This document shows, one piece after another, positions 25,768 to 34,263 of a stretch of DNA of 64,000 bases; within the stretch, counting starts at the first letter, position 1, and every line of letters begins with the position of its first letter. The translations under genes were made by a program, and so were the position numbers. The notes beneath the pieces were generated by a model. The model searched no databases and was not told the DNA's origin. It worked only from the letters and a program-made list of their open reading frames with translations. Origin of the DNA: Pedobacter yulinensis (GTDB lineage: Bacteria > Bacteroidota > Bacteroidia > Sphingobacteriales > Sphingobacteriaceae); NCBI RefSeq assembly GCF_003029735.1, contig NZ_KZ686268.1:1-64000 (forward strand), written 5' to 3'.

Positions 25768-26784
25768 CTAGCCGTTTAAAACAAGGTCTTCAAGGGCCTC
25801 GATGAATTTCGGATCGTCGTTCAGGCTTTCTACCAGCTGAACATGTTCGCCGCCAAGCGCTTTAAATTCTTCACAGTATTCGACGGTAATTTCATAGATG
25901 GTCTCAAGGCAGTCAGCCACAAATGCCGGACTGAAAGCAAGCAGCCTTTTTTTACCTTCGGCGGCCAGTTTTTTCAGCACATCTGTCGTATAAGGCTGTA
26001 CCCAGGGTTCTTTACCCAATCGAGACTGGAAACAAACCGTATAGTCTTTTCTTTCAATACCAAGTTCTGCGGCGATCAGCCGGGCAGTATCATGCCCCTG
26101 TGCCGAGTAGCAGAATTTGTTCACATCGGTAAGCTGCGCACAGCAATCTTTATTTTTCAGGCAGTGGCTGCCGGTATGGTCGCATTTAAGCAGCTGCCGT
26201 TCGGGGAGCCCGTGGAAACTGAACAATACATGATCGAAAGAGGCCAGGTCGAAGCGGCGTGCATGATCGGCAAACGTACTGATCACAGAAGGATGGTCAT
26301 GAAAGGAGTTGACAAAAGAGACTGGCGGTATGGTAGGCCATTTGCTTAGCAGCTCCATGACAAGCTGCATGACCGAGCCCGTGCTGGCCGATGCATATTG
26401 CGGAAAAAGGGGAATGACTTTAATGCTCTCTACCAGCCCTTCCTTCAGCCTGGAAAGCGCACGCTCAACCGATGGATTCTGATATCGCATGGCCAGTTCA
26501 ACCTGGTAACCAGGCCCAAGTTTATCCTGAAGCATCTGGGCCTGGATCTCACTGTAATAGAGCAGCGGAGAGCCCTTCGGTTCCCAGATCTTCTTGTACA
26601 GCGCTGATGTTTTCGGACTCCTGAACGGCACAATGATTCCCTTTACGAGCAATGCACGCCTGAAGTCGCTGATGTCGATGACCCGTTCATCCATCAGGAA
26701 CTGGTCAAGATACCGTTTTACGTCTTTTACTTCAGGGCTGTCTGGTGTGCCCAGGTTTACCAATAAAATTCCTTTTTTCCCCAT
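25768..26784 (-). CDS. hemH: ferrochelatase
   Basis: The 338-residue enzyme opens with ILLVNLGTPDSPEV and carries the catalytic HemH stretch LFSFHGLPERQL near residue 185, with the metal-binding His, and the conserved FSPAFVADCLETIYEI near residue 295. It inserts Fe2+ into protoporphyrin IX, the last step of protoheme synthesis, usually at the inner membrane. I chose ATG 26784 (MGKKGILLV); a longer version from TTG 26826 would add 14 residues with no homology. The CHCH-rich segment around 215-225 (SHCLKNKDCCAQ) could bind an Fe-S cluster, as in some ferrochelatases. Confidence 0.93.
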   Translation of the reverse strand: MGKKGILLVNLGTPDSPEVKDVKRYLDQFLMDERVIDISDFRRALLVKGIIVPFRSPKTSALYKKIWEPKGSPLLYYSEIQAQMLQDKLGPGYQVELAMRYQNPSVERALSRLKEGLVESIKVIPLFPQYASASTGSVMQLVMELLSKWPTIPPVSFVNSFHDHPSVISTFADHARRFDLASFDHVLFSFHGLPERQLLKCDHTGSHCLKNKDCCAQLTDVNKFCYSAQGHDTARLIAAELGIERKDYTVCFQSRLGKEPWVQPYTTDVLKKLAAEGKKRLLAFSPAFVADCLETIYEITVEYCEEFKALGGEHVQLVESLNDDPKFIEALEDLVLNG

Positions 26785-26869
26785 ATACTTAGCAAGCCCT
26801 GGTTTCTGTTTTGATGTTTGCCGCAAATATCGCCAATTTAAGCAGCCGGCGGGACATTTCTGCGTAAAA

Positions 26870-26906
26870 AAAGACGGCCGAGCCGGGCTTAGCCGCCCTG
26901 GTCTTT
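26870..26906 (-). terminator. terminator overlapping the crtW stop codon
   Basis: On the minus strand AAAGAC (26906-26901) pairs with GTCTTT (26875-26870), with a GGGC/GCCC hairpin inside that encloses the crtW stop codon, and a run of T follows. The internal loop is asymmetric, so strength is uncertain. Confidence 0.4.
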
Positions 26907-27578
26907 GGTTTTATAAAGCTGCCACCAGGGCAGATACGGTTTTTCATGGTGTTCCAGGTGGTAGCCAAAAAAATAACAGCTGAGAAATGCGGCTAAGTGA
27001 TTTTTTCGCTGACTGCGCGCGTGATGCGCATTATCGTGTTCACCTTTATGGGGCAGGTAGGTACCAAAATAAAACAGTTGCAGCGTACTCAGCAAGGCTG
27101 GTGCGACCCAGAACAGCAGGATGTTTTTTTCCGGAAACCAGATTTTCAGCAAGTTGAAGATCACAGCCATGATCAGCAACTGGATCCAGGAAAGATACCG
27201 CAGCATGAAACTAAAGTACCAGCGCCAAAAGCCATGCGGCGCATAGTCGGGATCATCTGCGGTGTGAACATGACGGTGATGGCGATGGTGGCGCTCGTAC
27301 AGGCCGTCATAAAAGAAGCCGGCATACAAAAAAGCACAAACCCGACCTGCAAGTGTGTTCAGGCTGGCATTTGACGAAACACTGCCATGCATGGCATCAT
27401 GCGCGGTAATGAACAGGCCGGTAAACAGGTGCATCTGTACAAATACCATGATATAGGCAAGCGGGTTCTGCCAGGAAAAATCCCAGCTAAGGAGCAACAG
27501 CAGGCTAACGCCCCAAAGTATTATGAGACAGGCGGCGGCCAGGAGGCCGGCTGTTGAAGATGGTCGTACTGCTTGCAT
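26889..27578 (-). CDS. crtW: beta-carotene ketolase, CrtW type
   Basis: The 229-residue membrane di-iron enzyme has the histidine boxes of the CrtW family: HDAMHGSV near residue 60, HHRHHRHVHTADDPD near 97-112, and the C-terminal YHLEHHEKPYLPWWQLY. FYFGTYLPHKGE also matches CrtW. It adds a keto group at C4 of a beta-ionone ring using O2. It lies in a tight minus-strand run with ispH, cruF, a glycosyltransferase and an acyltransferase, so its substrate is probably a monocyclic gamma-carotene derivative rather than beta-carotene. The phytoene and lycopene steps (crtB, crtI, crtY) are not in this window. Confidence 0.88.
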   Translation of the reverse strand: MQAVRPSSTAGLLAAACLIILWGVSLLLLLSWDFSWQNPLAYIMVFVQMHLFTGLFITAHDAMHGSVSSNASLNTLAGRVCAFLYAGFFYDGLYERHHRHHRHVHTADDPDYAPHGFWRWYFSFMLRYLSWIQLLIMAVIFNLLKIWFPEKNILLFWVAPALLSTLQLFYFGTYLPHKGEHDNAHHARSQRKNHLAAFLSCYFFGYHLEHHEKPYLPWWQLYKTKDQGG

Positions 27579-27602
27579 GGTGCATTTTCTTTCGGCGGGG
27601 TA

Positions 27603-28451
27603 TCAATAGCGTTCAAGCTCTTCCTTGACCTGCTTCATTAGCCACATCGGGGTCGACGTGGCGCCGCAGATACCCACCTTATCGTTTACCCGGAACCAGG
27701 CTTTGTCAATCTCCTCAATTGTAGAAACGAAAAAAGACTCCGGGTTGTGCTTCTTACAAACATCAAAAAGCACTTTTCCGTTTGAAGATTTTTTTCCGGA
27801 TACGAATACGACCTTATCGTACTTCTGCACAAAGGCTTCCAACTCATCGTAACGGTTAGAGACCTGCCTGCAAATGGTATCATTCGCCTTCACCTCGTAA
27901 CCGCGGCTCAGCAGTTGTTCTTTGATATGATAAAACTTCTCCGTGCTTTTGGTGGTCTGGCTGTAGAGCGTAAATTTTTGTGGCAATTCCCGGTTATCAA
28001 GCTCGGCCAAATCCTGGAAAACAATAGCCTTTCCGCCTGTCTGGCCCTGCAGGCCAATCACTTCCGCATGCCCGTGTTTACCAAAGATGAGGATGGACTC
28101 ATCTTCATCATGCGAGTTTTTGATGCGGTTCTGCAATTTTAACACGACGGGACAGGACGCGTCGATCAGCGTCAGGTTGTTTTGCAGCGCCAGTTCATAA
28201 GTGGAAGGCGCTTCGCCGTGTGCCCGGATCAGTACCTTCTCATTGCGAAGGTTCTGAAGGTCGTCGTGGTTGATGATAATGAGCCCTTTTTGTTTTAGCC
28301 GCAGCACTTCTTCATCGTTGTGGACTATATCGCCAAGGCAATACAGATAACCCGCTGATTCCAGGATATCTTCTGCCATTTCGATCGCGTAGACGACCCC
28401 GAAACAGAAACCGGAAGATTGATCGATCGTAACTGACAGGTTATAACTCAT
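27603..28451 (-). CDS. ispH: 4-hydroxy-3-methylbut-2-enyl diphosphate reductase
   Basis: The 282-residue Fe-S enzyme has three cysteines for the [4Fe-4S] cluster: Cys in SSGFCFGV near residue 15, Cys in DASCPVV near 97 and Cys in VGICGATSTP near 262. HxH-type substrate histidines appear in RAHGEAP and FGKHGHAEV. It makes isopentenyl and dimethylallyl diphosphate at the end of the MEP pathway, the isoprene supply for the neighbouring carotenoid genes. ATG 28451 gives the family start (MSYNLSV); a longer form from 28469 is unlikely. A full-match -7 box lies only 5 bases upstream of this ATG. Confidence 0.95.
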   Translation of the reverse strand: MSYNLSVTIDQSSGFCFGVVYAIEMAEDILESAGYLYCLGDIVHNDEEVLRLKQKGLIIINHDDLQNLRNEKVLIRAHGEAPSTYELALQNNLTLIDASCPVVLKLQNRIKNSHDEDESILIFGKHGHAEVIGLQGQTGGKAIVFQDLAELDNRELPQKFTLYSQTTKSTEKFYHIKEQLLSRGYEVKANDTICRQVSNRYDELEAFVQKYDKVVFVSGKKSSNGKVLFDVCKKHNPESFFVSTIEEIDKAWFRVNDKVGICGATSTPMWLMKQVKEELERY

Positions 28452-28456
28452 TGTTG

Positions 28457-28464
28457 CAAAAATA
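28457..28464 (-). promoter_or_regulatory. -7 element 5 bases upstream of ispH
   Basis: Minus-strand TATTTTTG matches TAnnTTTG and lies between the cruF stop and the ispH ATG, with TTTG about 22 bases further upstream (28487-28490). If active, the transcript would start at or near the A of ATG, giving a leaderless ispH message from an internal operon promoter. Confidence 0.45.
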
Positions 28465-28475
28465 CACAATTTATA

Positions 28476-29135
28476 TTAAGCAAGGGCAAACCGCAGAATG
28501 GCAAAAAATGCCAGCTGTGCCAGGAACATCGTCGCACCCACGTACTTCTGCTGCTTCAGATCGGTGGCATAACAAAATTTCAGGAGGATCAGCGAAACCA
28601 CGAACCAGGCAATAAAATTCTGCAGCGGAACGGTGCTCCAGTTCCAGTGCCAGAAATCGAGCGCCATAGCCACCGGCTCGAGGAAAAAATCAAGTACCGT
28701 GAGCAGCACGGCCCCGAGCAGCGATGCCAGGATGCTGTGCCTGATTCCCAAAGCCCTGATCATCTGGGCAACGCTGAAAATGAGAATTACCCAGTTTACG
28801 CCCATCAGCAGCGGCACGGCAAATACTTTAAGCCCGAGGGTGCGTCCGTAATAATAACTACCGAAAATATTCCCGGTATACACGCCGAGCACTTCGACCA
28901 GGAACCCGCTAACAAATACACCGCTAACAAAAAGCATCAGCCGGTTTAACGGACCGCGGTAAGAGAACACGATGACCCCGAACATCAGCAGCAGGTGAAA
29001 GGGCACAAGCTGTATAAAATACGGCCGCAGCGGCCCACATAAAAAGCCGGCCAGGCCGACCAGGTGAAAAATGATGATAACAGCAACAGCGATTTTTTTC
29101 GCTTTCAGATCGACCGGATCGTTCTTCCCTTCCAT
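28476..29135 (-). CDS. cruF: carotenoid 1',2'-hydratase, CruF type
   Basis: The 219-residue membrane protein has seven or eight predicted helices. The family signature DFFLEPVAMALDFWHW near residue 150 and VPLQNFIAWF near 165-175 is that of CruF/bisanhydrobacterioruberin hydratases (DUF422), which hydrate the open psi end of a carotenoid to give a tertiary 1'-hydroxyl. That hydroxyl is the point to which a sugar is later attached. It overlaps the end of the glycosyltransferase gene by 31 bases, so the two are coupled in translation. Confidence 0.88.
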   Translation of the reverse strand: MEGKNDPVDLKAKKIAVAVIIIFHLVGLAGFLCGPLRPYFIQLVPFHLLLMFGVIVFSYRGPLNRLMLFVSGVFVSGFLVEVLGVYTGNIFGSYYYGRTLGLKVFAVPLLMGVNWVILIFSVAQMIRALGIRHSILASLLGAVLLTVLDFFLEPVAMALDFWHWNWSTVPLQNFIAWFVVSLILLKFCYATDLKQQKYVGATMFLAQLAFFAILRFALA

Positions 29136-30202
29136 GTACTCGTTTTAAACAGGTGTTTTTTTATTGATAAGACCGCGATGAACAGGAACGCGCACATCTG
29201 CAGGGGATGCAGCAACAGGTTGTACAGGACTTTTTGTCCCGACAGGTACGCGATCATCATTCTCGAGAATGCGATCAAAACTGCCGGCAAGATAAGCAAA
29301 CCTATATCAAATTCGACAACCATTAGCACGGGCCCGACAATGACCAACGCCAGGTACAACAGCAGGATGAAGATGTTGTTTCCAAAACCGGCCAGTAAAT
29401 TTTTGCTGAAACCGGCTGCTGCAGCTGAAAAGCCGTCGTACATGCGACAGCGCACAAAGCCGTTCGCCAGCAGGGCCTCTGCCTGGTATCCCGTCGTTTT
29501 AACGAGCTTCATGATCTCAATATCTTCTACCACCTTCCCTTTTACGCTGGCGTGCCAGTTCTCTTTGAGGTAAACCGCCGCATCAAAGAACATACATTGC
29601 CCGCTGGCTGCAGCAAACGCCGGATTCCGGCTCAGCCTCACCAATCTGAGCGGCAACAGGTTCAGCAAGAGAAAATGCATGAGGGGTACTGTACAGTATT
29701 CACCAAAGGTATACATCACCTGATTGGTAAAGAGACTGACCAGTGCAAGCTTATAAGTTTTCAGCCTGAACAGCAGGTTATTGATCAGGCCGGGGGCCAC
29801 TTCGTCATCAGCATCGAGAAACAGCAGACTTGTGCCTGTAGCCAACGCCGCGAGCTGATGACAGGCGAAGTTTTTACCCAGCCAATCTGCCGGCAGCGGC
29901 TGGCCGCGCACCACACGAAAGCGGCTGTCGGCACTGGCGAAGCGTTCGCAGACTGCATAAGTATCGTCTGTCGAGTCATCGTCCAATATGATCACTTCGT
30001 AATTCGTGTAGTCCTGATCAAGAATCGATTGCAAAAGCAGCCCAATCCGCGCAGCTTCGTTGCGTGCCGGGATCAGGATGGAAACCCGGTCGTCATAGTG
30101 GCGGCCATACCTGCCCAGCTTGGGGTTCGATACAAAATTGAACACAGTTACGCTAAAGCGCAGCACCAGGAAAATAAGTACGGCATACAGGAACGGGATC
30201 AT
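29105..30202 (-). CDS. membrane glycosyltransferase family 2, probable carotenoid glycosyltransferase
   Basis: The 365-residue GT2 enzyme has an N-terminal helix, then a GT-A domain: VSILIPARNEAARIG near 42, DDDSTDDT near 75, the DxD motif LFLDADDEVAPG near 130, and a VVEDIEIMK acceptor-side motif near 230. Three or four C-terminal helices follow (about 285-345), as in CruG/CruC-type and CrtQ-type enzymes. Given the adjacent hydratase and acyltransferase, it probably adds a sugar to the 1'-OH (or 2'-OH) of a keto-carotenoid. It shares a 4-base overlap with the acyltransferase gene. Confidence 0.85.
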   Translation of the reverse strand: MIPFLYAVLIFLVLRFSVTVFNFVSNPKLGRYGRHYDDRVSILIPARNEAARIGLLLQSILDQDYTNYEVIILDDDSTDDTYAVCERFASADSRFRVVRGQPLPADWLGKNFACHQLAALATGTSLLFLDADDEVAPGLINNLLFRLKTYKLALVSLFTNQVMYTFGEYCTVPLMHFLLLNLLPLRLVRLSRNPAFAAASGQCMFFDAAVYLKENWHASVKGKVVEDIEIMKLVKTTGYQAEALLANGFVRCRMYDGFSAAAAGFSKNLLAGFGNNIFILLLYLALVIVGPVLMVVEFDIGLLILPAVLIAFSRMMIAYLSGQKVLYNLLLHPLQMCAFLFIAVLSIKKHLFKTSTWKGRTIRSI

Positions 30203-30822
30203 ACCACTTTTCGACTTTGTTCTTCTGCAGACTGCTGATAGTGCTTGTTGTAAGCATTTTTTAAAAGCTGAAGGCTCACGTACGGCTCAGGAACCCATTC
30301 CTGCAGGTAGGTTTTAACCGCAGCCTTTTTGCGGTCCCAGTAATCGGTAAAAGTCGCGGCAAACACCACCCGGAACCGGCGCTCGCCGGCCTGAAGAATC
30401 TGCATCACGCCTTTTTCAAACTGTATGGAACCCACCTGGCTGGAATAGATTTTCCCCTGCGGAAATAAAAGCACCAGATTTCCTGGCTGTTCGAGCAGTT
30501 TACCCGCATAGGACAGGGTTTCGACAATATCCCTGCCCGGCCTGCTCACGGCGAACCCGCCGAGGTATTTCAGAAAAAAGACGGTTTTATAGTTGTCTGC
30601 GGTGATCAGGACATGAAAGTTTCTGCGAAACGTCTTTTTGTTCAGGTGGAAAAGCAGGAAACCATCCCACCAGCTAAAATGATTGGCAAGCAGCAAAACA
30701 GATTCGCTGCCACCTGTGTCAAGGTCGCTGTAGGTGTAAGAAGTAAAGTTTCTTTTAATCAGGAAAGAAATGTACCAGGAAAAAAATCCCGACACCAGTT
30801 TGTTTTGCCTGGGTTCAAACAT
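30199..30822 (-). CDS. PlsC-family acyltransferase, probable carotenoid-glycoside acyltransferase
   Basis: The 207-residue protein has the lysophosphatidate acyltransferase motifs: NHFSWWDG (HX4D) near residue 47 and LLFPQGKIYSSQ near 118, the FPxG binding motif. It is short and has no clear N-terminal anchor helix. It overlaps the glycosyltransferase start by 4 bases (ATGA), so it is probably the last acyl step on the carotenoid sugar, like CruD in green sulfur bacteria. A general phospholipid acyltransferase is possible but less likely in this position. It is the first gene in the run. Confidence 0.78.
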   Translation of the reverse strand: MFEPRQNKLVSGFFSWYISFLIKRNFTSYTYSDLDTGGSESVLLLANHFSWWDGFLLFHLNKKTFRRNFHVLITADNYKTVFFLKYLGGFAVSRPGRDIVETLSYAGKLLEQPGNLVLLFPQGKIYSSQVGSIQFEKGVMQILQAGERRFRVVFAATFTDYWDRKKAAVKTYLQEWVPEPYVSLQLLKNAYNKHYQQSAEEQSRKVV

Positions 30823-30871
30823 CTGCGGTAAGTTGTGAATTTTCTGCTGAACGGCAAAATCCAGAAAGTAA

Positions 30872-30899
30872 AAAAGTCTGCAGCGCTTGCTGCAGACTT
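30872..30899 (-). terminator. terminator after the M1 peptidase gene
   Basis: Minus-strand AAGTCTGCAGC pairs fully with GCTGCAGACTT over 11 bp with a 4-base loop, followed by TTTTT. It starts 6 bases past the stop codon, so the carotenoid run behind it needs its own promoter. Confidence 0.85.
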
Positions 30900-30904
30900 C
30901 TTAT

Positions 30905-32875
30905 TTATCTGGCTGTCCAGGTGTTGTTTTCTTCGTTTGCATCGGGAAGAACCTTTGCCGGGTCAAGCACGACCGAGACAACATCTTCCGATATGGGGTG
31001 ACGTATTGTCCATTTGGTATTGCGCATCCATACATCTGCCGCAACCTTGATGCGTTCTGTTTTGCCACTTTTCGTTTTGACCTCGAGAATGATGGGCATG
31101 GGCAGTTTATCAAGATTGGTTACCGTAATATCGACCCGTTTCACCGCGCCGTTTTCCTTTACAACAGCCACATCGGTTACTGCCTGGTCCATTTTCCAGT
31201 TCTCGATAAACCAGCCGCGCCAGAACCAGGAAAGTTCCTCGCCGGCCGCGTTGTCCATTGACCGGAAAAAGTCAAAAGGTGTCGGGTGTTTATATGCCCA
31301 GTGCTTAATGTATTGCCTGAACGCGTAATCAAACCGGTCTGGGCCCAAAATGTGGTCGCGAAGCAGTTTCAGACCGATTCCGGGCTTGAAGTAGAGGTTC
31401 ATGCCAATGTTCCGTTCTGCCATGCCATCAGGAATGAGCATCATTTTATCGCCGTTCGGATTACCGATGATGCGGGAACCGATCATGTGCATGTTCATCG
31501 GGCGTTCTTTATATTCGCCATTGTTAAAAGCGTCTGAAGAAAGGCCGTTGATAAAGGTGTTGAATCCCTCGTCCATCCAGCCGTATTTGCGCTCGTTTGA
31601 TCCGACGATCATCGGGAACCAGGTGTGGCCGAACTCATGATCGATTACGCCCCATACGCTTTGGCCTTTTGCTTTCCAACTGCAGAACACAATACCGGGA
31701 TATTCCATGCCACCAATGGCTGCGCCGATGTTTACGGCCATTGGGTAAGGATACTCAAACCACATTTTGGAGTAATGTTCGATCGATGCTTTCACATACT
31801 CTACTCCCCTGCCATACGCATCCTGCCCGTTACTTTCTACAGGATGAGCCGATACGGCAAGCGATGTGGCGCCGCTGGGCAGGTTGATCCGTGCCGCATC
31901 GAGCACGAAGGCTTTAGATGATGCCCAGGCCGCATCGCGGGCGTTGGTGATCCGGAATTTCCAGGTCAGTTTGTCTTTCGACGGCCGGGACGCCGGGTCC
32001 GTTAGGTCTGCTTCAGACCGCACATGCACAGTTTTTTCGCTCTGTTTAGCCTCTTCCCAGCGTTTCAGCTGCTGCGGAGTCAGCACTTCTTTTGGGTTAA
32101 GCAATTCGCCCGAGCCCATTACAATGTGGCTGGCCGGTGCGGTAATTTCGAAGTTGATATCGCCAAATTCGGTATAAAATTCGCCTGCACCCCAATATGG
32201 AAGCGTGTTCCAGCCAAGCACATCATCGTACACAGACATGCGCGGAAACCATTGCGCCACGGCATAAACTTCGCCGTTTTTGGTTGTAACGTGGCTGAGA
32301 CGGTCAGAACCCTCTTTCGGGATCACAAATGTATAATCCATTTTGATCGTCACCACATCGCCTGCAGCCTGCATGGGCTCATCGAGACGGATCTGCATGC
32401 GTGTATCTTCTATGATGCGATCGAATTTCAACGACTTTCCACGGCGCTGTACGCTCAGGTTGGTAATTTTATAGCCGCCGTTAAAACGCTCGCCCTGTGC
32501 CCCGTACCGGCTTTTCGGCGGGATGATGGCATTACCGCGCGAGGAATCTGCAAAAAGATTCTGATCCAGCTGCAGCCACAGGTATGGCAGTTTGTCGGGA
32601 CTGTTGTTTTTGTAGGTAATGGTCATGCTGGCCGTTACCTGGTTCCGACTTTCGTTTAGCTCGGCCTTGATCTGGTAGTCTGCCCGGTTTTGCCAGTATT
32701 TCGGTCCCGGGTACCCGCTTGCAGATCGGTATTCGTTTCCGTTTTGTGTGTAAAAAAGCGGTCCGAAGGCTTCCTGGTAGTCGTACCCCTTGGGTGCATC
32801 CTGCGCAGCCAATGGGCTTGTCAGTGCCGCCAGCAAGCCTAAAGACCCGAGGATCTTTGCAAGTTTCTTATTCAT
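30905..32875 (-). CDS. exported M1-family metallopeptidase
   Basis: The 656-residue protein has a signal peptide (cleavage near LAAQD). The zinc site is DHEFGHTWFPM near residue 412, that is HExxH with the third ligand Glu 19 residues on in WMDEGFNTF. The exopeptidase-type GGMEYPG near 392 corresponds to the GxMEN motif. The N-terminal beta-sandwich (about 50-280) and the C-terminal helices fit gluzincin aminopeptidases of the exported Bacteroidota kind. It probably releases amino acids from periplasmic peptides, complementing the Tricorn-like protease. A strong terminator follows. Confidence 0.92.
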   Translation of the reverse strand: MNKKLAKILGSLGLLAALTSPLAAQDAPKGYDYQEAFGPLFYTQNGNEYRSASGYPGPKYWQNRADYQIKAELNESRNQVTASMTITYKNNSPDKLPYLWLQLDQNLFADSSRGNAIIPPKSRYGAQGERFNGGYKITNLSVQRRGKSLKFDRIIEDTRMQIRLDEPMQAAGDVVTIKMDYTFVIPKEGSDRLSHVTTKNGEVYAVAQWFPRMSVYDDVLGWNTLPYWGAGEFYTEFGDINFEITAPASHIVMGSGELLNPKEVLTPQQLKRWEEAKQSEKTVHVRSEADLTDPASRPSKDKLTWKFRITNARDAAWASSKAFVLDAARINLPSGATSLAVSAHPVESNGQDAYGRGVEYVKASIEHYSKMWFEYPYPMAVNIGAAIGGMEYPGIVFCSWKAKGQSVWGVIDHEFGHTWFPMIVGSNERKYGWMDEGFNTFINGLSSDAFNNGEYKERPMNMHMIGSRIIGNPNGDKMMLIPDGMAERNIGMNLYFKPGIGLKLLRDHILGPDRFDYAFRQYIKHWAYKHPTPFDFFRSMDNAAGEELSWFWRGWFIENWKMDQAVTDVAVVKENGAVKRVDITVTNLDKLPMPIILEVKTKSGKTERIKVAADVWMRNTKWTIRHPISEDVVSVVLDPAKVLPDANEENNTWTAR

Positions 32876-32959
32876 AATCGTCAGTTAATTGATACGCGGC
32901 AAATTTAGCCGATTTGCCCAGAGCACAAAATAAAGGGGCAGGAATGTTACGTAAACGGC

Positions 32960-33703
32960 TTAATTTGAATCCAGCTTGGGCAGCGAGCGTTGTTTCCGCT
33001 GTTCGGGGGTTAGTTTAACCCATTCATTATACGAATCGACAATGTAGGCATTGTAGTCAAATTTCTGCGCGCCTGAAACGTCTTCCGGTCTGGGTTTATA
33101 GTAAGCGATGAAATCTTTCAGATCCTGGCCTTTCAGCGTATTGATCACATTCGCCACGGTTTGTTCGTTGAAACTGTAGTTGATCTCGTCATACAGGCGC
33201 GACCTGCGGTCAAGTTCGGCTTCTTTTTTCTGTGCACGGCGGTACTTGCCGTAACCCAGATTCAGATTTAAACCGCCTATTTTGCCGTCGTTGGCTTTAC
33301 GGTTCAAGTTTCCGCCAGTGCCTACACGTCTGAACTCTTCTGCCTCAGGGTCTGTCCCGCCTATGCCCTTGGCCAGCCGGGCTCCCTTGATCTCCACATC
33401 GCGCAGGCTGGTGGCCTGCTCGGTCAGGTAGATAAATTTAGGCAGCAGGTTGGGCAGGTATACGGTGTCTGTGCGGTAGCCGGAAAGTTTAATCTGAAGC
33501 AGGTCGCCGGTATTTGCCTGCAGGGTAAAGCGACCGCTTTTATCGCTTTGAGCGGTGCGTTGCGATTTGATGTTGGTAATGATGGCGCCCTCGAGCGGAA
33601 TGGACCGGCGCTGTTGATCATACACCCCCCCTGTTACAACAGTTTGGGCAGCCGCCAACAGGGGCAGGAACAGAATTCCGGTAATCAGTAACTTACGCAT
33701 CAT
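32960..33703 (-). CDS. exported protein with a carboxypeptidase-like regulatory domain
   Basis: The 247-residue protein has a signal peptide (MRKLLITGILFLPLLAAAQT), then a CarboxypepD_reg-like beta-sandwich (TGGVYDQQRRSIPLEGAIITN to VYLPNLLPKFIYL, about 22-100). The rest is charged and helical, with a C-terminal stretch ending LTPEQRKQRSLPKLDSN. No catalytic motif is visible. I chose the ATG at 33703; the longer version from 33760 has no signal logic. It probably anchors or links outer-membrane components, but the role is unknown. Confidence 0.72.
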   Translation of the reverse strand: MMRKLLITGILFLPLLAAAQTVVTGGVYDQQRRSIPLEGAIITNIKSQRTAQSDKSGRFTLQANTGDLLQIKLSGYRTDTVYLPNLLPKFIYLTEQATSLRDVEIKGARLAKGIGGTDPEAEEFRRVGTGGNLNRKANDGKIGGLNLNLGYGKYRRAQKKEAELDRRSRLYDEINYSFNEQTVANVINTLKGQDLKDFIAYYKPRPEDVSGAQKFDYNAYIVDSYNEWVKLTPEQRKQRSLPKLDSN

Positions 33704-33765
33704 ATCGCAATAATAACACAGATCATTTAACCTTGGTTTGCGTTTAACACAATTTAACATGACGT

Positions 33766-34116
33766 TCAGGACAATTTTTCTGCATATGCAGCCTCCTGGA
33801 AGCCAATGAGCACCGGTTTGCCATCCTGCTCAATGACCGGACGTTTGATGGCACTGGTGTTGCGGACCAGCATGGCTGCGGCTGTTGATTCATCATGCAC
33901 GGCCGCCTGCTCTTCAGGTGTTAGTTTTTTCCAGGTAAGGCCCTTTTTATTGACGACCTGCTCCCATCCGAATTCGCTAAACCATTCATGAAGCCTTTCG
34001 GGGGTTACGCTGCTCTTTTTGAAATCGTGGAATACAAAGTCAATGCCCCGGCCCTTAAGCCAGTTGAGTGCGTTCTTGACGGTATTGCAATTCGGGATTC
34101 CATAAACTTTGAGCAT
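33766..34116 (-). CDS. ArsC/Spx-family thioredoxin-fold protein (YffB-like)
   Basis: The 116-residue protein begins with LKVYGIPNCNTVKNALNWL, the ArsC fold with a single cysteine (Cys10) in place of the CxxC of Spx, and continues with FHDFKKSS, INRRG-type KKGLTW, and RPVIEQDGKPVLIGF at the end. This fits the YffB group, which binds glutathione-like thiols rather than arsenate reductase proper. It is not close to any arsenic gene and looks like a single-gene unit. Confidence 0.85.
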   Translation of the reverse strand: MLKVYGIPNCNTVKNALNWLKGRGIDFVFHDFKKSSVTPERLHEWFSEFGWEQVVNKKGLTWKKLTPEEQAAVHDESTAAAMLVRNTSAIKRPVIEQDGKPVLIGFQEAAYAEKLS

Positions 34117-34263
34117 AGCCTGATTATTGAGGCTGCCAAATTAGATATTTAACAGCAGAGATTGAAATGGGCTAAATAAAAAACCGCACCAGCACGCATT
34201 TCGCGGCCGGCACGGTCCCAATTGCCAGAAAGGTTCTTAAAACGACCAGACCTGGACCATATA

